From Ashinkailepas kermadecensis (Eukaryota > Arthropoda > Thecostraca > Neolepadidae), in NCBI GenBank assembly GCA_034440615.1, contig JAOTOM010005144.1, forward strand, positions 1,110,501-1,174,500: a stretch of 64,000 bases of DNA, written 5' to 3'. The position numbers were made by a program, and so were the translations under genes. The first letter of the stretch is position 1. Every line of letters starts with the position of its first letter. This document shows, piece by piece, positions 23,798 to 34,945 of the stretch. A model generated the notes under the pieces. That model saw only the letters and a program-made list of their open reading frames with translations. It ran no database searches and was not told where the DNA came from.

Positions 23798-23864
23798 CTC
23801 AGACTGAACCTACCGCTTCTTCAAAGCCCGTTGAACCCACCACTCCAGACCAACGAATCCCACC
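23494..23864. repeat. 67-bp perfect inverted repeat with 237-bp spacer
   Basis: Bases 23,494-23,560 reappear as the reverse complement at 23,798-23,864 without a visible mismatch. The left arm is in its normal place in Fam3 ORF1; the right arm is an inverted extra copy at the element's broken 5' end. Confidence 0.9.
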
Positions 23865-23867
23865 TAT

Positions 23868-24240
23868 CTGTTCGGCTCTAACCTATTGGGTGGGATGGGA
23901 CAAAAAAACAATACAAGTTCACCGCCGATTCTAGTCGGTTTCCCGACGACACTCGAAAGCGCCGCAGGACCGAAGGGGGTTGGAACGGGAGCTGCGCCGG
24001 CTAATCCGACGAGCAACCGACTAGTGGTGTCGGCCGGCTAGTCCGGCTAACAACCAACTAGTGGTCCGGGTGGCTGACGTCACCGGGGGGGGGGGGGGGA
24101 GGGGCAGAGCTTCCCGTAGATGCCCTGAGAAGGACCCCTCCGAGACAGCTGGGGTGGGTGGGAGGGGAAGTGAAGCGGCGGGCAACTTCTGCGCTTGATC
24201 TCCTGTTCGATGTCAAATCGAAAGGGTCTTCTCAAGCCTC
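23868..24240 (-). mobile_element. Fam1-G: isolated LINE 5' leader fragment
   Basis: On the minus strand this matches the Fam1-E leader (39,400-39,680): CAGCTGTCTCG, GGTGACGTCAG, two tandem CCACTAGTYGGTTG units, CGTCGGGAAACCGA and the run before CCCACCCAATAG. The leader ends where the Fam3 inverted repeat begins, so the expected ORF1 is absent. A G run of about 14 lies at 24,085-24,100. Confidence 0.75.
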
Positions 24241-24249
24241 CTCCTGTCT

Positions 24250-27200
24250 CTCCTCTCGATCGCCTCTCATCTCCCATTGGGCAGAATTGAAGGAATATAT
24301 CATCAGAAATAAACCATTGATGGACGCCATTCAGGAGACCCGATGGCGTACAATTTTAACATCTTTGGCTACACCCATTATACCCATAACAGAAATTATA
24401 CAGAGCCTCGCGGCGGCGGGGTGGCCGTATTTGTCTTGGACACCATTCTACATCGCCCGATCACCATAGCCAACAACCTGAATTTTGTTGCTGTAACTGT
24501 CCAAATTGCACATCTAGAGCTCACTGTACCTCCTCTCTATCTTCCCCCTACGCCTATGCTATCCTTAGCTTATGTGACCAACCTCTTCGGTCTTCTCCCA
24601 CACCCCTGTCTGGTGCTGGGCGACATCAACGCCCACCATGAGGCATGGTGTTGTCACACGACATCTCCACGCGGACATCACATTGAAACACACCTCAACA
24701 CCCACAACACGATCTTTTTAAATGACCAAACACCCACCGACAACACAAACATCGCCCCGTTCCGTTCATCTGCCATTGACCTCTTCCTGGCTCCGGCTTC
24801 CATCTCCCCTCCTCTCTTGGTACGTGCAACCCGACCCCCTTTTTGCCATCACTTCCCCATTCGTGTCATATTTGAACACCCAGCCCAGTCCAGAGAGTAT
24901 TCATTTATACGCTGGAGTGTTCGCAAAGCGAAATGACTGTCTTTCTCCAAGGAAATTGATGCTGTCTTCCCTCCCCAGTCTCACCCACAATTTCAGCATT
25001 CCTGAATGTCATATTACTCGCGGCGGAAAACACGTCCCCTGGCCGTAACCACGTGCAGTGGTGGAACGACGAGTGGCAACGCGCCGTCGCCCTGCCGAGT
25101 CGGGCTGAGCGGAAATTTCGTTAAAATCTCACCACACAAAACATTAGTAAGCCCGCGAGGCTAAAAAAACGTTGCCAGCAAATTATCCTTGCGGCCAAAA
25201 AACACAGCTAACAACTCTATTCCAATTCATTTCATCGATTTACCCCATCTCCCAAATTTTGACCCAAATTCGTTCCTTCTCCAATGGCAGATTCCCACAC
25301 CGCGCATTCCTGCAGCTGACAATTAACCAACGCCATATAACAGAACCCGCAGCCGTCGTGGAACACTTTGCCACCTATTATGCTGACATCTCCTCAAATA
25401 CACATTACTCGCAACACACCATCGACTTCCTACAAACCACTCTCGCCACCTACAACTTTACCTCGGAGAACACTGAACCATATAATGCCCCCTTTGCTCT
25501 CTATGAACTAAATTTATCCCTCTCCAAAGCTACCAACACCACGGGTGGTCCTGACCAATTGGCATACCCTTTCTTCCAAATTATATCCGACTCAGGAAAA
25601 GACAATCTCCTTTCGGCACTAAATCAGCTATGGATCGAGAGCACCCTTCCCCCTTCTTGGTCCACTAGCACTATCATTCCTATCGCTAAACCTCGCCACC
25701 TGCCCTCAAGCTATCGCCCGATCTCTCTTGCTAGTTGTGCCTCTAAACTCTTCGAGCTCATGGTCAATGGACGAATCAGAGTCTACCTCGAAAACAACGA
25801 AATTACCTCCCTTTCAAAGCGGATTTCGACTCCGACGCAGCACCACTGAGAACCACTGAGAGATCCAAATTGTTGACTTTATAATACAGCGCGGGCTCAT
25901 GAAAAACACGACACCGTCGTACTTTTTCTCGATTTACATTCCGCATTTCATAAAGTGCATAGTTCTGCCTTTCGAATCAAAATACACCGAAATGGTATCA
26001 AGTGCAGAATGGTCACATTTCTCACGAACTTCCTCGCTAACAGAACATTCACTGTCCGCTGCGGCAACATCCACTTTCGGCCCCACAAGCTTGACCAAAG
26101 CGTCCTACAAGGCAGCGTTTCATCCACCACCGTGTTCATCATCATGATCAATGACACTTTCGCTGATCTCTACAAACTTGCCCGCTATTTAAAATACTCT
26201 ATTTACGCCGACAATTTGGCCATTTGGCGCACACATCCATCGGCAGACAGAGCAAATTACCTCATGCAGCGCGCCATGGATCAAATTGATTCCTGGTGCT
26301 CCCTTTGGGCACTGCAGATCTCCCGCACGAAACACGTCACAATGCTTTTATCCCGACTCTCCACGTACATTCCACCTTTCACACCGCTCCGCTATCGCGA
26401 CCAAATTATCCCTCACCAAACCACCTGCACCGATCTTGGCATCGTATTAGACAAAAGTCTTTGTTTCGGCCCCCATATTGCTTATCTAAAACAACGTTGC
26501 GCAAAACACCTAAATCTCCTGCGCTGCATCTCCGGTCGCGACTGGGGTGCAGACAGGGCTACCCTCAACACAATGTATATTGCTCTGATTCGCTCAATCC
26601 CGGAATACCATGCGTTTATCTTCGATCATATATCTTCTACACACATCGCAACACTTGAACGCATACAGAACCACGCACTACGCCTCATCACCGCCTCATC
26701 ACTGCACCACACCCATCACTCGTCTCCGGGCTGAGGCCCACCTCCCAAGACTACAACACCGCAGAACACTCCAACTAGTTAGATACCACTTTCGGACCAC
26801 AACACAGCACAATCACCCCGCCACTCTCGCACTCTCCCCCCCCATTTGGCGTACTGATTACAGAAATAAACACAATATTGCTATGCATCTGAGCCATGTC
26901 CTTACACTCGCACTGAAATTCCCCGAGGTAACCCCATACAAATTTCCCCCTTACTCCCATTTTGGCACATGCAACACCCGGAGCTCGAGTATCTCTTCCG
27001 GGCCAAACCAAAAATTACTTAACCCCATCGAAGCTCAACTGACATTTTTCGAACATCGAGCGGTCCACCGCCAACACACATACTATTACACTGACGGCGC
27101 CCGTACCACCGACGGCACGGGCGCCGTCTGGTGCGGTGGACCCAACACTGGCCACACAAAGTTAACACCATACCGTTCGGTTTACACGGCAGAATTAGTG

Positions 27201-27917
27201 GCCATCCTACAGCACATTATCCAACAGAACATCACCACACACATTATCATCTGTATTGAATCATGCTCATCCATTGACGCTTTTACAGCCATACACAATA
27301 CCTGCCACCCCGCACTCCATGCTATCCGTCAAATCTACTACGTTCATCACGCTCACCTCCAACTCACACTTCTCTGGGTCCCTGGCCACATGGGAATACC
27401 GGGCAACGAGCGGGCGGATGAGCTCGCTCGTCGAGTGATCGACCTCCTCGCTCCAACTCCCCCCCCCGACCCAACCTCCCGTTTCCGCCAGTGGCCTTTT
27501 GTTCCTCACTAATAGCCACTAATACACAATATTTCCAGGCATGTTGGCACCATAGCACCACACACTTAAATCACTTTAAACCCTTTCTCCTCAAATATCC
27601 CTCTTTCCAACAACATACGCACACACGAGGCACTTCTGGCCCGACTCCGACTCGGACACACCGAACTCACCCACGATCACCTCCTCCGCCGACCTCACCG
27701 CGCTCCACTTTGCCGAGTGTGTGACCCGTACAACTCTGTCCACCATATTCTGCTTACCTGCCCTACATATGATTTACAGCGTGACCCCCTTCTCTTTTAC
27801 ATGGCCCAACATCGCCTTCCACTTTCGCTGCGAATCCTTCTCGGTGACGAGTACCCGGAGCTCCTTGAGCCACTTTTCACCTTTTTGCATAGCACCAAAT
27901 TAGAACAAACCATGTGA
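24250..27917 (+). pseudogene. Fam1-D ORF2: endonuclease, RT, RNase H
   Basis: The endonuclease covers 24,250-24,940, with DAIQETRW, LVLGDINAHHEAW and SAIDLFLA. The WWNDE linker is near 25,062. The RT N-terminal part is open at 25,172-25,849 (YRPISLASC, IIPIAKP). The RT core at 25,955-26,734 keeps CGNIH, but PQGS reads LQGS and the catalytic block reads YADNLAIW. Asparagine has replaced the second catalytic aspartate (about 26,210), which should abolish polymerase activity. RNase H at about 27,080-27,440 has YTDGAR, AELVAI and VPGHMGIPGNERAD; the third acidic position reads CIESCSS instead of CTDSRSS. The C-terminus ends LFTFLHSTKLEQTM at 27,917. Frameshifts lie near 24,936, 25,830 and 26,700. 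It is a decayed copy in which two enzyme centres have lost key residues. Confidence 0.87.
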
Positions 27918-28110
27918 AGCCAAACGCTATCATCCTCTCCACTGTCGTATACCACATACAAATAGGCTATTTCGCACTAGGTGGCAGGGACCGATCCAAT
28001 TTGGCAAAAGCGAGCAGTTCCCCATAGATTGCGCTTCGTGTTTTTTACCTTCGGGTTTTCCAAGCAGCTTGGTTTTTCTCCTTTCAGGTTTTTTCCAAGT
28101 TCTAACTTAA

Positions 28111-30679
28111 CACGCGAACGTACGGGGGGGGGGACAGATATCTGCCCCCCTTGCGGTTTTCCTAATTTGTCGTCATACTAATCGGGTTAGTAAGGCCATA
28201 CCTCGTATGGCTGCTCATTAGTCTTTCCGCATATCCTCAGAAATTTTTGACCCTGGGTCATCTTAAGTCAGGTCACCAGGTCAGGCGACGTGACCCAACA
28301 TCCCTCGGAGTCTAGGTGACATCACTTCCACAATAATTGGGCGATTGATTTCAAACTTATAACACGTCATGATCTCATCAGGGACTATAATATATATCCT
28401 GTTTTTTTTCGTAGCATTGACCTGAGGTCAGGTCGCGGCCATGGCTTCCCCAGTATAGGCCTATGGCAAAATATACAAATGTTTCCTAGTTACATATTTG
28501 CTCTCGGAATGACCTCACAACGGTTATGGCGTGTAGTTGGAAGCCATTCTCAATGTTACCGCTGACATTTTTGCTCAGTGACCTCACCAAGGTCATCTGA
28601 GGTCACCTGAGATCACTTGCACATTTCTGCGCATTATGTCGCATTGCATTGAGCAAGAAGGCTGAAATTACCGTCATTGTGCTTGTATCGCCAAGACGTG
28701 TCGATTGATACATTACATGACCTCCCTAGGCTACCTCATGACCTTGATCTGTGGTCATAGTTTCGGAGTAAAAAGTATTCCTGCTTGGGTACGTAGCTGG
28801 CCTCGATTGTCCTCTGTAAATCTCATGCACTTTGAGGTCGTTTATGAATATGCGAGTCAATCATTTACTCTATGACCTCTGCAAGGTCATCTTAGGTCAT
28901 CGCACATAACTGCACATTATTTCTCACAGTATTGGTAGTAATCTGCTTCCGAAACGAAGCAGCAATTACTGCTTCTCAAGCAGTAATCTGCTTCCGAAAC
29001 GGCTTCCAGCTGGTGTCGTACTGCCCAAAGCCGGGTAAGGTAGTGCTGGTGGCCTCGTCCCAGCACAAGCTCCCGCTGGTGGACTCCCGCAGCGGGAAAC
29101 CGGAGGTAGTATTATACTACAACTCAACGAAGGGGCGGAGGGGGGGTGTCGACGTGTGCGATAACATCATCGCCAACCATATGTGCAACGCGCCCGTGCG
29201 CAGGTGGCCGACGAAGATGCTGTTCTTCATGCTGAGTGTGGCCTGTGTGAACGCCTACCACGTCTACGGGACCAAGTTCCCGCTCAGTGCACACGCCGAC
29301 ATGAAGTACGGAGGCCGCATGCGCTTCACCAGAGCGCTCGGGATCCAGCTCCTGAGCGGACAGGCTGAGCGCCGAGCCACCAGCTACATTTCCGGACGGG
29401 GGTCATCAATCGGCAAGCGGTGAGGTCCCTGGAACAGGTGCTAGACCGTCAGCTCATCCGGAAGGCACCTGCCCAGCCGGAACCAGGACCATCCTCCCAG
29501 CCACAAGAGCCGAAACTCGGCAGATGCCCTCTGTGCCTGCGGGAGAGCCACGGCGAGGGGTTCAAGAAGAAGAAGTCGAAAATGGGGAAGTACACTCCGT
29601 GTGTGAAGTGTAGTCGGCCAGCGTGTCCTAGACACAGCAAATCTGCCAAAGTGTGCAACATCTGTCAGCCGTGATGCGGCTGTCTGCTTCGCTGCATGTT
29701 GCCTGATGTCTTTCACATTCAAGAGTTGATTCAAGTGTTTCCCATGTTTGTATTGTCGTGAGTGTTGTTTGCCTGATGTCTTTCATATCACAGAAATAAT
29801 TTAGAAGCGTTTCGCATGTCTCGAATGTCGTTCTATATGAGCATTGAACACAGATATATCGTTTGTTGTAATGGAATGCGTCGTTCCCGTACCTATCCAC
29901 TACAATAAAGACCCGGTCTTGAATAGCGTGTCTTTCTATCATGTCTCTTGCGAATCGTCTCGGAATATTCGGAAATGTATCAGTGCTGGACGCGGCGCAT
30001 ATATCACAAACATTTGTGCGACCATTTTCACTAACGCAGCCGTGTATTATCCAGCAATAAATTATATTGCTAACATCAATGTGGTATAAAACCAAATCTC
30101 TCGTTGAGACGTTTTGAATGATATGCGACATGACCTACCTAGGCCAGAAAACGGTCTTGACCTCGGGTCAACCGAGGTCAAAGTCAAATATTGACCTAAC
30201 TATTAAATGTCATCAGAAGCGTCTTTCGTCATACAAAGCAAAATCAGCTTCCCATCGCCATGCTGCCAAAAAGTTTGTACCGGAAAATTACAACACATTT
30301 TACCCAAGTTCGGTGACCTCTGGTGATCTATCTGTTGACCTGACCTTAAATCACACAGCATATTGTCGATAGCTCATTTCAAGGGATGTCGAATAGCATT
30401 CGCCGTTTGTTTCGATCTGTTACAGGTCCTGAGCTATGTGTCAATATCTGAGGGTCCCACCCGATCTGGTCGAATTTGACCTATGATGACCAAGTGACCT
30501 AAATATTAACCTGAGCGAAAAAATGACCGAAATACTTTCGATAGAGCTTGTCACCAGCTATCCAACGCCGTTTTCCGTTTGTCGATACCTACCATAGTTC
30601 TGGAGATCTTAGGGGGGGGGCCAGACATCTGCCCCCCCCGGGCCGGCGAAGTTTGCGCGGACCGCCGGACGTGCGAATG
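28111..30679 (+). mobile_element. piggyBac-type DNA transposon (element P), decayed
   Basis: The element is flanked by TTAA at 28,107-28,110 and 30,680-30,683, the target-site duplication of piggyBac elements. The termini are related inverted repeats: left CACGCGAACGTACGG, right (reverse complement) CATTCGCACGTCCGG. Inside each end is a G-run/C-run palindrome: 28,124-28,150 centred on CAGATATCTG, and 30,612-30,639 centred on CAGACATCTG. Long subterminal stretches (28,250-28,910 and 30,120-30,520) are dense in AGGTCA/TGACCT. The central part carries the C-terminal third of a piggyBac transposase. The insertion splits the 3' UTR of Fam1-D. Confidence 0.87.
28932..29674 (+). pseudogene. piggyBac transposase, C-terminal third with a frameshift
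   Basis: piggyBac transposases cut and paste DNA at TTAA. Visible here are the end of the catalytic domain, YNSTKGRRGGVDVCDN (about 29,115-29,165), with the two late catalytic aspartates of the GVDxxD motif, then RRWPTKMLFFMLSVACVNAY. The C-terminal cysteine-rich DNA-binding domain lies at 29,525-29,672 (CPLCLRES, CVKCSRPACPRH, VCNIC), ending at 29,674. The frame changes at a G run at 29,398-29,402; continuity of NRQAVRSLEQVL across it shows a simple one-base lesion. The first two catalytic aspartates and the N-terminus are absent. The open frame begins in a 20-base direct repeat (AGTAATCTGCTTCCGAAACG at about 28,937 and 28,981) that also forms inverted AAGCAG arms, so the 5' part is rearranged. 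Confidence 0.9.
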
Positions 30680-31032
30680 TTAAACATGCACCTCTACGTT
30701 CACGGTCGGGCCTGACGCCCACGGCTCGCCCCGGACGCCGGACCTCCGCTTCGCTCTAGGTCGCAGGTGGCCAGTGGAGCCTGTTCGGAGGCTATGAAGC
30801 TGATCACCTTCCAAATGTTATACTGTTTGATATGTGTGTATGTCTGTTTGTCTGTATGTGTACCGGTATGCGATGTATGCACCGGCCCGTTGCGACACGT
30901 TCTTTGTTTCCCAGCGTCCCTCATCTTTCCTCTCTTGCTTGTTTATCACCGGATGCCACATAAGCCGGTTTAACGTAGATCTTTCTTTGACGTAGCACAT
31001 CTCTAGCGGATGGCACTCTGTCACCGCTAAAG

Positions 31033-32089
31033 AGAAACAAAATCAGAGCGTTTGAAATCTTCCTGTCTACACCCGGAACTGTGTGTAACAGAGTTTCTAT
31101 AAAATTGCACTTTTGGCTGTCCTGTACTAACCGCCAGCCGGCCGACCGTAAATGTACCGTAAATGTATACCGTAAATGTAACGCCTCACGAGCCTGAGCC
31201 GGCTGGCGGCTCGCTGCCGGCCCGTGCCGCGGCAGTGACCGGACATAGGATCAGAGTCCAATTATCGGCCGACGCTGCCGCACCTAGCTCAGCGCTTTTC
31301 CCGGGCCGACGGCCGCCGTCTGCGGCGGAGATTCTGGCGCCTGCAGCCGCTAGACCTCACGACCTACCCCCGCCGGGCAGTCGTCTCTGAGCAGCCAGGT
31401 AATATCACGGTTCTTCGTCGGTGTGGAACACTTTTAAGTACGAGTTTTCTGGCGTTTGACTGTTGCCGTCTATTCGCTGCTGCACAATACAAATAGTGCA
31501 GAGCACTTTGGAACTTTACCACCGGGTGACGCAGACGCGAGATCCTACTAGACTATCACGTGACCTATAAAGGAACTTTCCTACATGTGGTTGCTTACCC
31601 CAAATCCAACCGAAACAATGGAAACCGACCTTGGCTATACCCGTTCAAATGTGTAAATACGGCGCCATTAGAAGAACGCAAACATCGTCAATTGCATCGA
31701 TGTTCGAGCGAATACAATTGCTTTCTATGCAGTACTATTGAGCTTAGTGACGCACAATGGCCTCCACACCGGCCACGGTGTGGAATAATGTACAATACCA
31801 GTCATGTAGTGTTGTCTGCAGACTCGGCGGAATGCGACGAAGTGCCGAAGTACACCAGATGGCGCTGATAGCTGGGGTGTTTGAGCCGCTGCACAATTTC
31901 ACTATTCAAGAGCGACACGGCACGTGCGTTGCATAAGTAAGCACTTTGTACGGGAGGTGGCACTTAGAGATGTGTCTCTCGTTTTGCTGACATGTCATAT
32001 CAGTCACGAGCACCACTATTTCGAATAGGCGAACCACCAACATTTATCAGGGGCGGACCACCAGCATTTCTAAGTATTCTACACGGAAA
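31033..32089. other. Intergenic stretch; GC-rich island and short repeats
   Basis: No gene is recognised. ACCGTAAATGT occurs three times at about 31,145-31,180. A GC- and CpG-rich patch spans about 31,185-31,400. CACGTGACCTATAAAGG at about 31,558 resembles an E-box plus TATA box, but no coding exon follows within reach. These are weak hints of a promoter only. Confidence 0.3.
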
Positions 32090-32950
32090 CAGTTTTTACC
32101 ATTTCCTGGGGAGTAAAAGGAACTTTACCATCTGTAAGCAGATCCCATGGTAATCAGACTTTAAAAAAAAATCCCAGAGTGCACACTCTTTTATTTCACT
32201 ATATGATAGAGTGTAACCCTTCTCAATTGCCATCTTCTAGAGAGTGAACTATTTGCATTTACCATCTTCCGGAGAGAAAACCCATTTAGTTTGCTATCTA
32301 CTACACGAGGGAAAACTTTTCTAAATTACCGTCTGCCAAAGAATAAGCTATTTGCTTGTACTATCTGCCAGAGGCTGCTCTTTTCGTTTACCAGGAGTCA
32401 GAGGGTCAACTTTTTTCATCTACTAGCTGCTAGGGTGTTACATTTTGGAACTTTACCCTCTGTCGCCGGATACGATGGCAAACAGACGTTTTACCATTTC
32501 TCAGTGAGAAATGAGAGAAATCTCCCTTTTAGCTTACCATCCATAGCGGGTAACCCTTTGCAATTACTATCTGCCACAGAGTAAACCATTTTCACTTGCC
32601 ATCTGCCAGAGGCTAAACTCCTTTCGTTTACCACGAGTCATAGGATAAATTATTTTAATTTGCTATCTGACAGAGGCTAAGCCCCTTCGGTTGCTACCAG
32701 TCAGCTGGCAAATTATTTTTATTTGCCATCTGGTAGAGTTTCTTTTTGTAATTTTATCTCTGTAGCCGAATACCACGATAAACATATTTTTTTATACCAT
32801 CGAGATCCCACTGTGTTGGGTTACCATCTACCAGAGGGTAACTATTATTAGTTACAATCTAACAGAGAATAAACTATCTTGATTTACCACCTGCCAGATG
32901 GTAAGCCCTCTTGTCTTACCTATTATCCGAGAGTAAGCCTCACACATATT
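32090..32950. repeat. Degenerate satellite of ~40-bp units with higher-order period
   Basis: The core TTTACCATCTGCCAGAGGGT, often followed by AAAC and a T-rich spacer, recurs with many substitutions through the whole stretch. Examples lie near 32,220, 32,260, 32,310, 32,365, 32,600, 32,720, 32,825 and 32,885. The core is itself a loose inverted repeat (TTTACC...GGTAAA). A longer marker, GGAACTTTACC.CTGT, recurs near 32,108, 32,449 and (diverged) 32,751, which suggests a higher-order unit of 300-340 bp. There is no coding potential. Confidence 0.7.
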
Positions 32951-34867
32951 CCGCTGTGAAGAGGTATTGCCCCGCCACAGCAACCCGTGCACAGCGTGGT
33001 GTCCTTCTCGTCCAATCCGCGCGATCCATGTGCTGCAGATAAATAACAGTTTCTTTCCACCTATTCTGGTGGGAGGACACTCGTCCACACCAACACGAAA
33101 AGCATGTTTCAGTGACAATATATTTCCACGAAGTGCAGAAGACTACAACCTAAGTATGACTGGCAGCACGCTCTAATTATTTCCGGAACCTATTGACTAA
33201 ATGAAGATCAAGTATGCTTGGAGCGCGTGGTCAACCATGTTCTTTTTTATAACTGTTCCGAAACGGTGGCGAGGCCAGTTTCCTGGCAAGCCATCTTTGA
33301 CTACCCGCTGCACGTACCCGTTCTCTCGAGCCAGCGACCACTTTCAAAACACCGGCTTGAACTGTGAACGTGGATTTCGAGTTCCATATATTTATGCTGA
33401 GAAGTCGGAAATGTCGCTAAGTTTCGGAGAAACCAACAGTGATATTTGCACACTTGGGATTAATTTGTCATCTTCACTGTTACAGATGCTAGAAATGAAG
33501 TGGGGTATTTTATTACATACATGTTTAATTGTTTATTACGAAAAAAAATATGTAATGAATTGAGAAAACTTCCACTTACATGCTTCCGCCAAACAATATC
33601 ACGGCTATTTTGTAACCTGGAGACGATTATTAGCAATAAAAAATATCACCAAATCTGGCAGTCATTCCTTTGTTGGGATTGGCGCCTAAACACTAACATT
33701 GAGCGACATTTGTACTCGCCTGTCATGGGGGCAGCACCCGGGTGGGGAAAGGGGCCGACCCCCCCCCCATCCCCATTTTGGACGAGCCTAACATTGATCT
33801 CATGGGCGTTGCATAGTAAAAGGCAGTGGCGGATACAGGGGAAACTGGAGCATGTCCCCACCCCACCCCACCCTGATAGGAATGTGGTGTCCCTTCGATT
33901 GGAAAAGGCCCTGTTTACGCTCACGTGCACCCCTCCCCGGTTAACAAGTTTTTCAACCGAGATGGCGCACTTCAGAGGGGGTACAAAGCGCACCCCTCCG
34001 AAGAAATGACACCACTTTCTGAATATGCCCCCACCCCCATCTGATGGGAGGAAGAATTCATCTGATGGGAGGAAGAAGCGGCCCCTTCGAGAGGCTCGAG
34101 TGCAGCATCACCTCCCCCCCTCCCCACTGCTAAACGGATTTTGTCAGTCGAATTGCTCCCTCAGAGAGGAATACGCGCTCCTTGAAGGGCAAATGGCGCA
34201 CCTACAGTTTTCTCGAGTGCACCCGTCCCCCCATAATTTTCCATTTTCTGAAATTGAATGCTGTTGATTTTTAATTGGGGTAGTTGGGCCCCTCAAACTG
34301 GAAGGTGACAGGCTGGACCCGTGTCCTTGATTCCATTGACAATTCGCAAGCAGGGGAAGTGCGACAAGTGCGACAAGTGCGACGTATAGAATATTGGGGA
34401 GGGGAACGGTTGAGGAGGCTCAAGTCACTGGATCGATTCTCGCCACGCAGTGCTAATACATTGGTCGACAGGCTACACACCTCGTAGGGCAAAAAAAAGC
34501 CAATTAGTTCTTCTTTTGTTCTTTCCAGGGAACATTTATTGAAAATATGTTCGCTTAATAACGGAATAGTGGCGCCATGTTATAGTTCATGGCCGTTCGG
34601 TGCACCGCGGTACCATGTACAGGATTTATAATATGTTCTTAGCAGCTATCTTGTTCTTTTCCTCATCGACTATCACAATTTGGGAGAGTTATCTGCAACA
34701 GTATATTTCGGTTACGGACGATCCCAATGGGCCCTTCGCTGAGATGCGTCCCCACTGAGCAGATGGTCACTCTCCCCAGCCTAGATGGTCTCCCCAGCCC
34801 AACCTCTCCCCAGCCTAGATGGTGATCGGGGAAAATAGAACATACGCTCAAGCTTATTTATATGTGA
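32951..34867. other. Intergenic stretch without a recognised gene
   Basis: Open frames at 32,852-33,118 (minus) and 33,201-33,563 (plus, 120 codons) have no recognisable domain. GCAGTGGCGGATACAGGGG at about 33,822 resembles termini of hAT-type miniature elements, with no partner end found. Short direct repeats are TCTGATGGGAGGAAGAA at 34,039-34,076 (two copies), AAGTGCGAC three times at about 34,357-34,383, and CCCCAGCCTAGATGGT at about 34,765-34,820. Confidence 0.35.
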
Positions 34868-34905
34868 TAATAATATGTCTGGGATGACCCTTTTTTAATG
34901 GTCAT
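34868..34905 (-). mobile_element. Short Penelope-type 3' tail remnant, opposite orientation
   Basis: ATAATAATATGTCTGGGATG and the following ACCCTTT match the reverse complement of the tail of the Penelope-like fragment at about 36,740-36,768, with a few differences. Only about 30 bases are shared, so this is a tentative remnant. Confidence 0.45.
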
Positions 34906-34945
34906 CTGAAAGGGCCCGAAAAATATGCGACAAGGAAAGCATTAA

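Larger units (their letters stand above)
17670..23867 (-). mobile_element. Fam3: near full-length ORF2 LINE, split by a CR1-like LINE
   Basis: On the minus strand there is a short ORF1 tail (23,797-23,333), a full ORF2 (23,303-18,004) and a 3' UTR with internal repeats. A 1.5-kb CR1-like LINE sits inside the endonuclease domain at 21,364-22,871, flanked by a direct repeat of about 58-63 bp taken from Fam3. Upstream, the ORF1 tail is bounded by a 67-bp inverted duplication and then by a Fam1-type leader. The true 5' end is therefore missing or rearranged. Confidence 0.85.
24245..31032 (+). mobile_element. Fam1-D: LINE whose 3' UTR is split by a piggyBac element
   Basis: The copy is 5'-truncated inside ORF2 (SHWAELKEYIIRNKPL). 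It runs through ORF2 to the stop at 27,917 and into the 3' UTR. The 3' UTR is interrupted at 28,107-28,110 (TTAA) by the piggyBac element and resumes at 30,684, ending near 31,032. Comparison with Fam1-A (6,285-6,640) and Fam1-E (49,490-49,840) shows that the two halves are contiguous in the uninterrupted copies. Confidence 0.88.

Noticed and set aside
33800..33870. GCAGTGGCGGATACAGGGG as the end of a hAT miniature element
   Set aside because: No matching opposite end or 8-bp target duplication was found nearby.
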